A stretch of DNA of 8,919 bases from positions 1-8,919 of the forward strand of contig CAYNRX010000055.1 in the NCBI GenBank assembly GCA_964399965.1, given 5' to 3'. This document shows, in pieces, positions 1-6,225 of the stretch. Both the position numbers and the translations under genes were made by a program. The notes beneath the pieces were generated by a model that was not told the origin of the DNA, did not search any database, and saw only the letters and a program-made list of their open reading frames with translations. The DNA is from UBA1381 sp964399965. Lineage in GTDB: Bacteria; Bacillota; Clostridia; UBA1381. The first letter of the stretch is position 1; every line of letters starts with the position of its first letter.

Positions 1-177
1 AAGCTCAGGTGCAAAAGCGGAACCGTCAACGTCTGCCGTTGCGACATTCTCGTAGATGTTAAAGGTGTCAGACCAGAGTTTTTCCGTCTCAGCGCTTGCA
101 ATATTGGCAAACGGCACAAAAGACGAGGCCGCCATTGCCGCAGCGCTGAGCCAAGAAATCAATTTCTTATTTCTCAT
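1..177 (-). CDS. Secreted protein, N-terminal part only (runs off the window)
   Basis: Only the first 59 residues are present; the gene continues past the left edge. The start is ATG at 175-177, preceded by a GGGAG ribosome binding site about 8 bases upstream. The protein begins MRNKKLISWLSAAAMAAS, a basic n-region followed by a hydrophobic stretch, with a likely signal peptidase cleavage after IASA near residue 29. The mature part starts ETEKLWSDTFNIYENV and is too short to assign to a family. It lies downstream of the dockerin gene on the same strand, separated by 95 bases that contain a strong stem-loop, so the two may be co-transcribed. A secreted, possibly carbohydrate-active or dockerin-bearing protein is plausible from context, but nothing visible proves it. 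Confidence 0.75.
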   Translation of the reverse strand, partial: MRNKKLISWLSAAAMAASSFVPFANIASAETEKLWSDTFNIYENVATADVDGSAFAPEL

Positions 178-201
178 ACCTTTTTCTCCCTTCATAGACA
201 G

Positions 202-234
202 CTGAAATACAGGAGAGCCACTCCCGTATTTCAG
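202..234 (-). other. Strong stem-loop between the dockerin gene and the next secreted-protein gene
   Basis: Read leftward, CTGAAATACGGGAG pairs with CTCCTGTATTTCAG around the 5-base loop TGGCT. This is a 14-base-pair stem with a single G-U pair. No run of T follows on either strand, so it does not look like a normal intrinsic terminator. It sits 24 bases upstream of the next start codon and about 40 bases after the dockerin gene stop. A role in mRNA processing or stability between two genes is the simplest inference; partial termination cannot be excluded. Confidence 0.7.
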
Positions 235-272
235 ACTGTTATCCTATTCTTTTTCGAATAAGCGTATGTAAC

Positions 273-842
273 TTATTCGCCGATTGTCTCAGTACCAAGA
301 ACGTGGTTCACTATTCTGGTAGCATCCGAACCTTCTATATCGCCATTACCATCAACATCAGCATACTGCAACATATTGTCCGGAATGAGCTCGGCTCTGA
401 GAACGTGATTTACTATTCGGCTAGCATCTGTGCCTTCGATAGCGCCACTGCCGTCAACATCGCCCAGCATACCTTCCGGATCAACATCGCCTACAGTGAA
501 CGTATCCATGTAGATCTTGCCTGCCGTGCCGCCGAGCTTTACTGTGTACGTTCCGTCTGCAAGCTCGCCTACAGGGATAGTAGCAAAAACGTCAGCTGCA
601 CCGTCTTCCTGACCGATCTGCTTCAGGTTTTCTTCGGTCGGATTCACGTCGTCCATGCCGTTGATAACTACCATCGTTACCTGATCCTGTGAGGTCACTT
701 CAGCGGGAACACCCGTAAGGGTGACTGTACCGTCGGCATAGGTAGCTGTAAAGTCGTCAGCAGCCATAGCAGACGTTGCCAACGCCGCGCTCATAGCCGT
801 AATGGCAGCGCCGGCAAGAAGTAGTTTTTTGAAGTTCTTCAT
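273..842 (-). CDS. Small secreted dockerin type I protein
   Basis: The 189-residue product has a signal peptide (residues 1-27, cleavage likely after TSAMA), a module of about 90 residues rich in beta-strand-like sequence (28-118), and a complete dockerin type I domain (about 127-186). The dockerin has two calcium loops of the D-x-D-x-S/N type: D128, D130, S132, D139 and D162, D164, N166, D168, D173. They are followed by nearly identical helices, ASRIVNHVL and ATRIVNHVL. Dockerins bind cohesin modules on scaffoldins, so this protein is probably exported and docked on an extracellular complex. The middle module (ending DGTYTVKLGGTAGKIYMDTFTVG, about 96-118) looks Ig-like and resembles modules found next to dockerins in clostridial secreted proteins, but I cannot name its fold. 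There is no catalytic domain. The ATG has a GAAAGGAC ribosome binding site, and a good promoter lies at 977-1005, giving a leader of about 128 bases. Confidence 0.9.
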   Translation of the reverse strand: MKNFKKLLLAGAAITAMSAALATSAMAADDFTATYADGTVTLTGVPAEVTSQDQVTMVVINGMDDVNPTEENLKQIGQEDGAADVFATIPVGELADGTYTVKLGGTAGKIYMDTFTVGDVDPEGMLGDVDGSGAIEGTDASRIVNHVLRAELIPDNMLQYADVDGNGDIEGSDATRIVNHVLGTETIGE

Positions 843-976
843 GTCCTTTCAAACCCCTTTTCTAAATTAGATTTTTTTGTTTGCCTGTACACTTCCCGAC
901 AGCCTGCGGTCATAGCCGGTAACCGCCGCCGTCCGGAAAAGCCGTACATTCATACAAGTTACATTCATATAATCCT

Positions 977-1005
977 ATTATAAACCATGTTCACGAAAAT
1001 TTCAA
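977..1005 (-). promoter_or_regulatory. Sigma-A-type promoter for the dockerin gene
   Basis: Read leftward there is a -35 box TTGAAA (1000-1005), a 17-base spacer, and a perfect -10 box TATAAT (977-982) in AT-rich DNA. Transcription would start near 970, leaving an untranslated leader of about 128 bases before the dockerin ATG. The leader carries a GC-rich stretch (about 900-945) that could fold, and a 10-base direct repeat, but I recognise no riboswitch class in it. Confidence 0.7.
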
Positions 1006-1079
1006 TTTCTTTTTCGAAAATTTATTATTTTCTGTAGTTTTGGATAGTTTTATACCACTAAAATTGTGTATTTTGCATA

Positions 1080-1111
1080 GAAACAACAAAAACGCCTGCT
1101 CAGCAAGCGTT
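1080..1111 (-). terminator. Intrinsic terminator of the NlpC/P60 and membrane-protein unit
   Basis: Read leftward, AACGCTTGC and GCAGGCGTT form a 9-base-pair stem with one G-U pair around the loop TGA (1091-1111), followed directly by TTTTGTTGTTT. It begins 12 bases after the stop codon of the membrane protein gene, the expected place for a Rho-independent terminator. It insulates that unit from the dockerin gene promoter just downstream. Confidence 0.85.
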
Positions 1112-1122
1112 TTGTTTTACCA

Positions 1123-1797
1123 TTATTTTTCTCTCCTGGCTCTGTTTCTCAGCTTCTTGTAATGGCGGCTGTTCAAGGACAGCTCCGCCCCGGGATTGAG
1201 AGAGGAAAATTCCTTTACGACCTCATACAGATCGTTGCCGTCAAAATTCGTCACCGGCATATAAAAAGCGTCCCCGTCCACTGTTTCCACATAGAGGAAA
1301 TCTGTGGTCTGCATGACCTTTTTGCGGTAATAATCGCGGCTTTTCTCATACTTGGCGACAGCCGTGCGGAATTTGGGCATATCCTCGGTATAGCGTTTGA
1401 TGAAATTTTTAGTGCCCACCATAAGGCGCGTTATCTCCTTCACCGGTATCACGACCAGCTTTTTCCTGGCCGGGATAAACTCGCGCAGCACCGCCACCGG
1501 GAAATCGGCCGCATAGGGCATAAAATCGTTCTCCCAGTTTTTCATATAGAGCCTGGTACGGTCTATGGCCGCATATACGCCCCAGACCGTATTCACCTTT
1601 ATCGCCACATACGTAAAGCCCAGTATTATCGCCAGAAAATAGCTGGCCGCAAACAGGTAAGCCTTAGTTATCAGGCTGTATACCATAAGCACCAGGCCGG
1701 CGCAGGAAAGCGCGCCTACTACGCCTGTGGCGATACCGTTTCTTATCCTGTAATTTTTCTCACTGCCCGCCTTGGCAGTATAAGCATCCTTAGCCAT
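1123..1797 (-). CDS. Unrecognised membrane protein with two transmembrane helices
   Basis: I do not recognise the family of this 224-residue protein. Two hydrophobic segments, about residues 20-43 and 47-69, form a helical hairpin near the N-terminus and are separated by only a few residues (LITKAY). The remaining 155 residues are soluble-looking, with many lysines and arginines and a very basic C-terminus (YKKLRNRARREK). The region around 165-200 (FLYVETVDGDAFYMPVTNF, then a helix) is reminiscent of a small PH-like beta-sandwich ending in a helix, but this is a guess from pattern only. With two helices so close together, both termini probably face the cytoplasm. The ATG has an AGGGGGAC ribosome binding site. 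The gene starts 21 bases after the NlpC/P60 gene stop and is followed by a terminator, so the two form one transcription unit and may share a cell-envelope role. Confidence 0.8.
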   Translation of the reverse strand: MAKDAYTAKAGSEKNYRIRNGIATGVVGALSCAGLVLMVYSLITKAYLFAASYFLAIILGFTYVAIKVNTVWGVYAAIDRTRLYMKNWENDFMPYAADFPVAVLREFIPARKKLVVIPVKEITRLMVGTKNFIKRYTEDMPKFRTAVAKYEKSRDYYRKKVMQTTDFLYVETVDGDAFYMPVTNFDGNDLYEVVKEFSSLNPGAELSLNSRHYKKLRNRARREK

Positions 1798-1818
1798 AAT
1801 GTCCCCCTTTTTTAAGCG

Positions 1819-4353
1819 CTATCCTACTATCCGCTTTGCACCCGCGTAGCTGTTTTGGTAATACTCGGTCTCCATGGACGCTATCTGCACGTTTTCGCCC
1901 GTTCTGGGAGCGTGTATCATCATGCCATCGCCGACGTACATGCCGACATGGTGGATGACGCCGTTTTTCTGGAAGAATACCAGATCGCCCGGCTGAAGCT
2001 CCGCCTTGGTCACGAACACGCCGTCATTGGCGAATTGCTCGCGCGAAGTCCTGCTTATAGATATGCCCTGCTGGCGGCAGACGTACTGCATAAGCCCCGA
2101 GCAATCGAAGCCGCTCGTGGTCGTCCCTCCCCACAGGTACGGAATGCCCAGATATTTCTTGGCCTCCTCCACCAAAGCCGTGCCGGCCTCGGTGGCTGTG
2201 CCCGATATTATCGGTACGCCGGTCGTTGAATCGATGCGGTTTTGCATCGCCGCCAATTCACGGTAGTTATGCGTGCCCTTTATCTTTTTTTGTATTATCT
2301 TCTTTTTATATACGGTCTGGCCGTCTTCCTCGGTCTTGACTATGTCCTGATCATAGAAGTAGACGTTGCCCTCCTCGTCCTCGTAGACAAATTCGTAAAC
2401 ATCGTCGCGCTCAAGCACTATTTCCGTGACCTCGGGAACGGGATCTTGTATCTCCACCTCTATCCAATCCTGGGCGACATGGGTAGCGTCGTTATTGCGC
2501 ATCGCGCCCACGCATATGGAATATTTCCCGGGATCTATGTCCTCGATCCGCGCCGACCTCGTGCCGGAAACAAAGGTCGTGGCCACGGCCTCGCCCGCTT
2601 CGTTGTACATGCTTATGCAGAAATTATCATACGCCGAGCTCTGCCAGGAAAGGTCGATAAAGTCATCGTCCGTCACCAGCCCCTGCTCGGGCGACAATAT
2701 CTCCACGCCAATTTCGGCCGTGCCGTAGACAAAATCGAACTGCTGCTGGGAAGGTATCTCGCCGTCTGCGCTCACCGCCCCCAGCTCCAGCGTGTATTCG
2801 GCGCCGCCGTCGAAAAATTCGGGTGCTATCGTTATCACATCAGAGCCGGTAGTGATAAATGAATTGACAGCATAATCCTGCGTTTCCTTATTAAATATGC
2901 GCACATAGTAGACGTCAGATACCGGTTTTTCCAGGGCTATCAGAAGCGGCTGGCCGTTTTGGGGAGGCTGCCCCTCGATATCCGCTACCACGACCGGAGC
3001 TTCGCCCATGGGCTCGATCTCCTGCGCATAGGATACTTCCTCCGCAGGCTCCATCGGCTTGATGCTCTCCCAATGCATCACCTTCTCCTGATCCACCGCA
3101 AAGGCCGCCGTTATGCGCCCGTCCGCGCCGCAGGAAATATCCGCGCCGACAGCCGCCAGGGCGTCCGTTTGGGGAAGCAAGTCTCCGCCGCCGTTTTCCA
3201 GGAATTTTGCATACAGCTGGAATACGTCAAAGCCCTCGCAGATATTCACGCCCGCGCCAACGTCCGCCGCCGGATCCGCCGTATATGCGGCCAAAGCAGC
3301 CTCCGCGCGTCCGGTGAGCATATCATCGGTCACGAATGCGCCCCAGCCGTTTTTAACGCGGTAAGCGTTTAAGATATCGACAAGCTCCCGGCGTTTAGGC
3401 TCTTCCAGCTCTTCAGCATCTATGTCCTGCTTGTAGGAACGGTTGTAGAGTACGGCGTCAAGCTTTCCGTCCTGTTCAAAGAACGTCAGTCCCTCCACCG
3501 GAGCAAGCGATTCCACCGCGGAAAAATCGTCTCCCGAAGAGACCCCGGCGGCCGAGAAGTTTTGGGCGTTGGAATAGAAGGACTTCACCAGCCCGTTTTC
3601 CACCCCTATCATAACAAAATCGGCATAATCCGTATTGTAAACGTACCATTCAAAGCCGTATTCGCTGCTGTCTATCCTCGTGGGCATACCCATGCGGCCG
3701 ACAAGCTCCTGCACGCTGTCCCCGGCATAGACGGTGTTGTCGCCCACCGTTATCGACATCCCCTTGGCAAAGGTCTCATATACGGCCTCGTAAAGCGAGG
3801 AACAGCCGCCGTAGGTCAGCGTTTTCATCGGCTCCGTCGCCTCATAGCGGGCGATCACGCCGTATTTTATCATAAACGCATAGGCTATACGGTTCTCATC
3901 GTATATCTCGGCATTGTCGGCGCAGTCGTTTAGGATAACGGCCGCCTCGTCAGCAGTGATATCCAGCGTGGGATTCCAGCGCACTATCACCTTATAGAGC
4001 ATACTGACCATATCCTGCTTGAGCATCCCCTGCTCGGAGAGCTTATAATCGACCTCGCCCAGGTTCAAAAGCCCCAGCGTCACGGCCTTCTGCATGAAAC
4101 CGTTTATGTCCTCGTTTTCGCTCATTCCCGCCGGGATCTCGACCTCTGTGCCCGACAGCTGCTCGTAAAGCATGACCGCCTGCACATAGACGTTACCCGG
4201 CTCAATTATTTCATTTGTAAGATCGCCAGCGTCCGTCTGTGATGCATTCTCCGTTATCTGGGGAGCGGCGTATGCGCCGATCCCGGCCGCGCCCGAGGCT
4301 GCGACCACTGCTGTGACAAAGATCCCCGCTGTTCTTACCATTTTTTTGTTCAT
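1819..4353 (-). CDS. Secreted multidomain NlpC/P60 peptidoglycan hydrolase with CAP-associated domain
   Basis: This 844-residue exported protein has a signal peptide (1-30, cleavage near AYAA). Residues about 55-197 contain degenerate S-layer-homology-like repeats, for example around 82-123 and 155-195. Residues about 200-265 match the CAP-associated N domain (VYAGDSVQELVGRMGMPTRI, then a YGFEWYVYN stretch). Residues about 320-420 resemble a CAP/SCP domain (ILNAYRVKNG, GVNICEG) but lack the usual histidine-rich active site. Two beta-rich segments follow (about 455-545 and 548-636) and look like Ig or fibronectin-type modules. The C-terminus (about 722-844) is a full NlpC/P60 domain with likely catalytic Cys751 (FDCSGL), His802 (HHVGMYVGDG) and His814 (MIHAP). 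NlpC/P60 enzymes are cysteine peptidases that usually cut stem peptides of peptidoglycan, so it likely acts in the cell wall. The start is backed by AAGGAGGAG, with a rather long spacing. It is the first gene of a two-gene unit. The NlpC/P60 call is very sure; the SLH-like repeats are less so. Confidence 0.92.
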   Translation of the reverse strand: MNKKMVRTAGIFVTAVVAASGAAGIGAYAAPQITENASQTDAGDLTNEIIEPGNVYVQAVMLYEQLSGTEVEIPAGMSENEDINGFMQKAVTLGLLNLGEVDYKLSEQGMLKQDMVSMLYKVIVRWNPTLDITADEAAVILNDCADNAEIYDENRIAYAFMIKYGVIARYEATEPMKTLTYGGCSSLYEAVYETFAKGMSITVGDNTVYAGDSVQELVGRMGMPTRIDSSEYGFEWYVYNTDYADFVMIGVENGLVKSFYSNAQNFSAAGVSSGDDFSAVESLAPVEGLTFFEQDGKLDAVLYNRSYKQDIDAEELEEPKRRELVDILNAYRVKNGWGAFVTDDMLTGRAEAALAAYTADPAADVGAGVNICEGFDVFQLYAKFLENGGGDLLPQTDALAAVGADISCGADGRITAAFAVDQEKVMHWESIKPMEPAEEVSYAQEIEPMGEAPVVVADIEGQPPQNGQPLLIALEKPVSDVYYVRIFNKETQDYAVNSFITTGSDVITIAPEFFDGGAEYTLELGAVSADGEIPSQQQFDFVYGTAEIGVEILSPEQGLVTDDDFIDLSWQSSAYDNFCISMYNEAGEAVATTFVSGTRSARIEDIDPGKYSICVGAMRNNDATHVAQDWIEVEIQDPVPEVTEIVLERDDVYEFVYEDEEGNVYFYDQDIVKTEEDGQTVYKKKIIQKKIKGTHNYRELAAMQNRIDSTTGVPIISGTATEAGTALVEEAKKYLGIPYLWGGTTTSGFDCSGLMQYVCRQQGISISRTSREQFANDGVFVTKAELQPGDLVFFQKNGVIHHVGMYVGDGMMIHAPRTGENVQIASMETEYYQNSYAGAKRIVG

Positions 4354-4398
4354 ACTAAAGCGTTCTCCTCCTTCGCTCCCCTATCCGGGAGCCGTCCG

Positions 4399-4437
4399 CG
4401 CGTATCAAAAAAGACGCACTCTATCCTATACGCGTCT
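4399..4437 (-). promoter_or_regulatory. Overlapping inverted repeats at the 5' end of the NlpC/P60 leader
   Basis: Two inverted repeats share one arm. CGCGTAT at 4399-4405 pairs with ATACGCG at 4428-4434, and AGACGC at 4412-4417 pairs with GCGTCT at 4432-4437; the latter is followed leftward by a run of six T. The predicted transcription start is near 4431, so the first pair could form a stem-loop at the very 5' end of the mRNA, and the second could be an operator-like dyad over the start site. The role is inferred from position only. Confidence 0.4.
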
Positions 4438-4466
4438 ATTATAACAGATATATTTTGAAAAGTCCA
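4438..4466 (-). promoter_or_regulatory. Extended -10 promoter for the NlpC/P60 unit
   Basis: Read leftward there is a weak -35 box TGGACT (4461-4466), a 17-base spacer, and a perfect TATAAT (4438-4443) preceded by the extended -10 motif TG one base upstream. The leader to the ATG at 4353 would be about 78 bases. It faces away from the prfA promoter, giving a compact divergent control region. Confidence 0.65.
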
Positions 4467-4529
4467 GAATATTTTGTGAATTTTTTGTGTACAAATGAAT
4501 CTTCATTTTTTATATATTTTCTTACCACC

Positions 4530-4558
4530 TTGACACAGACACCGAAATGCGGTAAAAT
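4530..4558 (+). promoter_or_regulatory. prfA: Near-consensus promoter for prfA
   Basis: A perfect -35 box TTGACA (4530-4535) is spaced 17 bases from a -10 box TAAAAT (4553-4558). Transcription would begin near 4565, giving a leader of about 30 bases. The near-consensus elements fit a constantly expressed translation factor. Confidence 0.8.
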
Positions 4559-4595
4559 ATAGCGTAAGCACAAAATCCCTGAAAGGATGAAATCT

Positions 4596-5666
4596 ATGTT
4601 TGATAAATTAGAAGCGCTTGAGGAACGGTTCCTTCTGGTGTCGGAGAAGATCAGCGACCCCGAGGTCATCGCCGACCAGGACGCATGGCGCGCATACTGC
4701 AAGGAGCACGCAGACCTTACGCCCATAATAGACAAATACCGCCAATACAAGGCGGCCAAAAAGACCATCGCCGACGACAAGGCGATGCTTTCTGACGGGC
4801 AGGACAAGGAGCTGGAGGAGCTTATCCGCGAGGAGCTTTCGGAGGCGGAAAAAACGCTTGAGGATACCGCCGAGGAATTAAAGATCCTGCTTTTGCCCAA
4901 GGATCCCAACGATGAGAAGAACGTCATCATGGAGATCCGCGGCGGCACCGGGGGTGACGAGGCCGCGCTTTTTGCGGCGGATCTGTTCCGCATGTACTCG
5001 ATGTACGCCGAGGAAAAACGGTGGAAGATAGATATCCTCTCTTCAAACGCCACCGATATAGGCGGCTTTAAGGAGATATCCTTTTCCATAGAAGGCCAGG
5101 GCGCCTACAGCCGGCTGAAGTTTGAAAGCGGCGTCCACCGCGTCCAGCGCGTGCCGTCCACCGAATCCGGCGGCCGGATCCATACCTCGGCGGTAACAGT
5201 CGCCGTGCTCCCCGAGGTGGAGGAGGTAGAGGTCGATATAAATCCCAACGACCTACGCATAGACGTGTTCCGCGCCGGCGGCCCCGGCGGCCAGTGCGTA
5301 AACACCACCGATTCGGCCGTGCGCATAACGCATATCCCGACCGGGATAGTCGTATCGTGCCAGGACGAGAAGTCCCAGCACAAGAACAAGGATAAGGCGA
5401 TGAAGATACTGCGCTCGCGCATCTACGATGTAATGGAGGCCGAACGGCAGAAGGAGATTGCGGATGAACGCCGTTCACAGGTCGGCTCCGGCGACCGCAG
5501 CGAACGCATACGCACCTACAACTTCCCCCAGGGCAGGGTCACCGACCATCGCATAAACCTCACGCTCTACCGGCTTGAGCAAATATTAAACGGCGATCTG
5601 GACGAGATAATAGACGCCCTCATCACCGCCGACCAGGCGGCAAAGCTGGCCGGGAACGAAAATTAA
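4596..5666 (+). CDS. prfA: Peptide chain release factor 1 (RF1)
   Basis: RF1 reads UAA and UAG in the ribosomal A site and triggers hydrolysis of peptidyl-tRNA. The 356-residue product matches the usual length. It has the N-terminal helical domain (about 1-100), the VIMEIRGGTGGDEAALFA block, the codon-recognition PxT motif as PST at 187-189 (within HRVQRVPSTES), and the catalytic GGQ at 231-233. PxT, not SPF, makes it RF1 and not RF2. I chose the ATG at 4596 (MFDKLEALEERF) over the in-frame ATG at 4587, because the ribosome binding site GAAAGG (4581-4586) touches the earlier codon but is correctly spaced from the later one. The GGQ context reads GPGGQCVN, where E. coli RF1 has GAGGQHVN. The gene has its own promoter and a downstream terminator, so it seems monocistronic; the Gln methylase gene prmC, often beside prfA, is not adjacent on the 3' side. 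Confidence 0.98.
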   Translation: MFDKLEALEERFLLVSEKISDPEVIADQDAWRAYCKEHADLTPIIDKYRQYKAAKKTIADDKAMLSDGQDKELEELIREELSEAEKTLEDTAEELKILLLPKDPNDEKNVIMEIRGGTGGDEAALFAADLFRMYSMYAEEKRWKIDILSSNATDIGGFKEISFSIEGQGAYSRLKFESGVHRVQRVPSTESGGRIHTSAVTVAVLPEVEEVEVDINPNDLRIDVFRAGGPGGQCVNTTDSAVRITHIPTGIVVSCQDEKSQHKNKDKAMKILRSRIYDVMEAERQKEIADERRSQVGSGDRSERIRTYNFPQGRVTDHRINLTLYRLEQILNGDLDEIIDALITADQAAKLAGNEN

Positions 5667-5711
5667 AAAAAACCGTTTCCCCCGGGGGATCCCCCAAAGG
5701 AAACGGTTTTT
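5665..5711. terminator. Bidirectional intrinsic terminator between prfA and rpsT
   Basis: AAACCGTTTCC (5670-5680) pairs with GGAAACGGTTT (5699-5709), an 11-base-pair stem. The loop itself contains a GGGGG/CCCCC dyad that can extend the hairpin. On the + strand it is followed by T residues to 5711, and on the - strand by the T run opposite the A tract at 5665-5670. It lies right after the prfA stop and 17 bases beyond the rpsT stop, so it can end both converging transcripts. Confidence 0.9.
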
Positions 5712-5727
5712 AAATACGCTTTTTGGC

Positions 5728-5991
5728 TTAGGCCATCTTTGCTAGCTTCAAGGCAAGCTGCGATTTCTTTCTGGCAGCCTTGTTCTTGTGCAGAATGCCC
5801 TGGCTTACGCCCTTGTCGAGCTTTTTCACAGCATCGTTAAAAAGCACCTGTGCGTCCTCTCTGCTGCCGGAAACAACAGCGGCGTCAAATTTCTTGATAG
5901 CCGTCTTGAGCGCGGTCTTGTGCTGCTGGTTGATGAGCGTCTTTTTCTCTATGACCTTAACGCGCTTTTTTGCCGATTTGATATTAGGCAC
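5728..5991 (-). CDS. rpsT: 30S ribosomal protein S20
   Basis: S20 is a primary binding protein of 16S rRNA in the small ribosomal subunit. The product is 87 residues, the same length as E. coli S20. It is lysine-rich and starts MPNIKSAKKRVKVIEKKT, the typical S20 N-terminus. I place the start at GTG (5989-5991), not at the ATG 30 bases upstream, because the ribosome binding site GGAGGTG lies 9 to 10 bases before the GTG and inside the longer reading. S20 genes elsewhere also use weak start codons; in E. coli it is UUG. A strong promoter sits at 6033-6061, so rpsT is probably transcribed alone, though read-through from the era cluster is possible. Confidence 0.97.
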   Translation of the reverse strand: MPNIKSAKKRVKVIEKKTLINQQHKTALKTAIKKFDAAVVSGSREDAQVLFNDAVKKLDKGVSQGILHKNKAARKKSQLALKLAKMA

Positions 5992-6032
5992 AGTTTTACA
6001 CCTCCAAATATAGATAATCAAAATACTATAGT

Positions 6033-6061
6033 ATTATAGCACATCAGGTCAACAATTGCAA
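6033..6061 (-). promoter_or_regulatory. rpsT: Promoter for rpsT
   Basis: Read leftward: -35 TTGCAA (6056-6061), a 17-base spacer, and a perfect -10 TATAAT (6033-6038). A second reading, TTGACC (6048-6053) with TATAGT 16 bases on (6026-6031), is also possible. Upstream of the -35, positions about 6069-6105 are nearly all A and T and could act as an UP element. The leader would be about 35 bases, with a 12-base palindrome ATACTATAGTAT at 6023-6034 around the start site. Confidence 0.7.
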
Positions 6062-6225
6062 GAGTGGATTTCTATTTTTTTAAAATTTATTTATTTTCTA
6101 TAAAAACTGCCTGATTTTTTATGTAGCGATGGTTGTTTTTGTGAATTTTGCCTATAACGGCCGTCAAATCCCGGCTCCGGCACAAGCTCTTTGCGCGATA
6201 CCGCAAAATGGTTTTTGCCGGATCC

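Noticed and set aside
843..970. Cyclic-di-GMP (GEMM) riboswitch in the dockerin leader
   Set aside because: Fragments such as ATAGCCGGTAACC and GGCAAAC occur, but on opposite strands and in the wrong order, so no aptamer can be drawn.
4587..4595. Upstream ATG as the prfA start
   Set aside because: The ribosome binding site GAAAGG abuts this codon, leaving no spacing; the ATG at 4596 gives the conserved MFDKLEALEERF start.
4439..5089. 216-codon open frame on the - strand beneath prfA
   Set aside because: It is a serine-rich shadow opposite the well-supported prfA gene and has no recognisable domain.
5068..5478. 136-codon arginine-rich open frame on the - strand within prfA
   Set aside because: It lies wholly inside prfA and has the Arg/Pro/Gly bias of a GC-rich shadow frame.
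6100..6122. ATAAAAA/TTTTTAT hairpin as a terminator after the deaminase gene
   Set aside because: The stem is A-T pairs only with a 9-base loop and is too weak to claim; whether the era cluster reads through into rpsT stays open.
6201..6221. CCGCAAAA/TTTTTGCCGG hairpin just after the deaminase stop
   Set aside because: The stem has a bulge and is not followed by a T run in the leftward direction.
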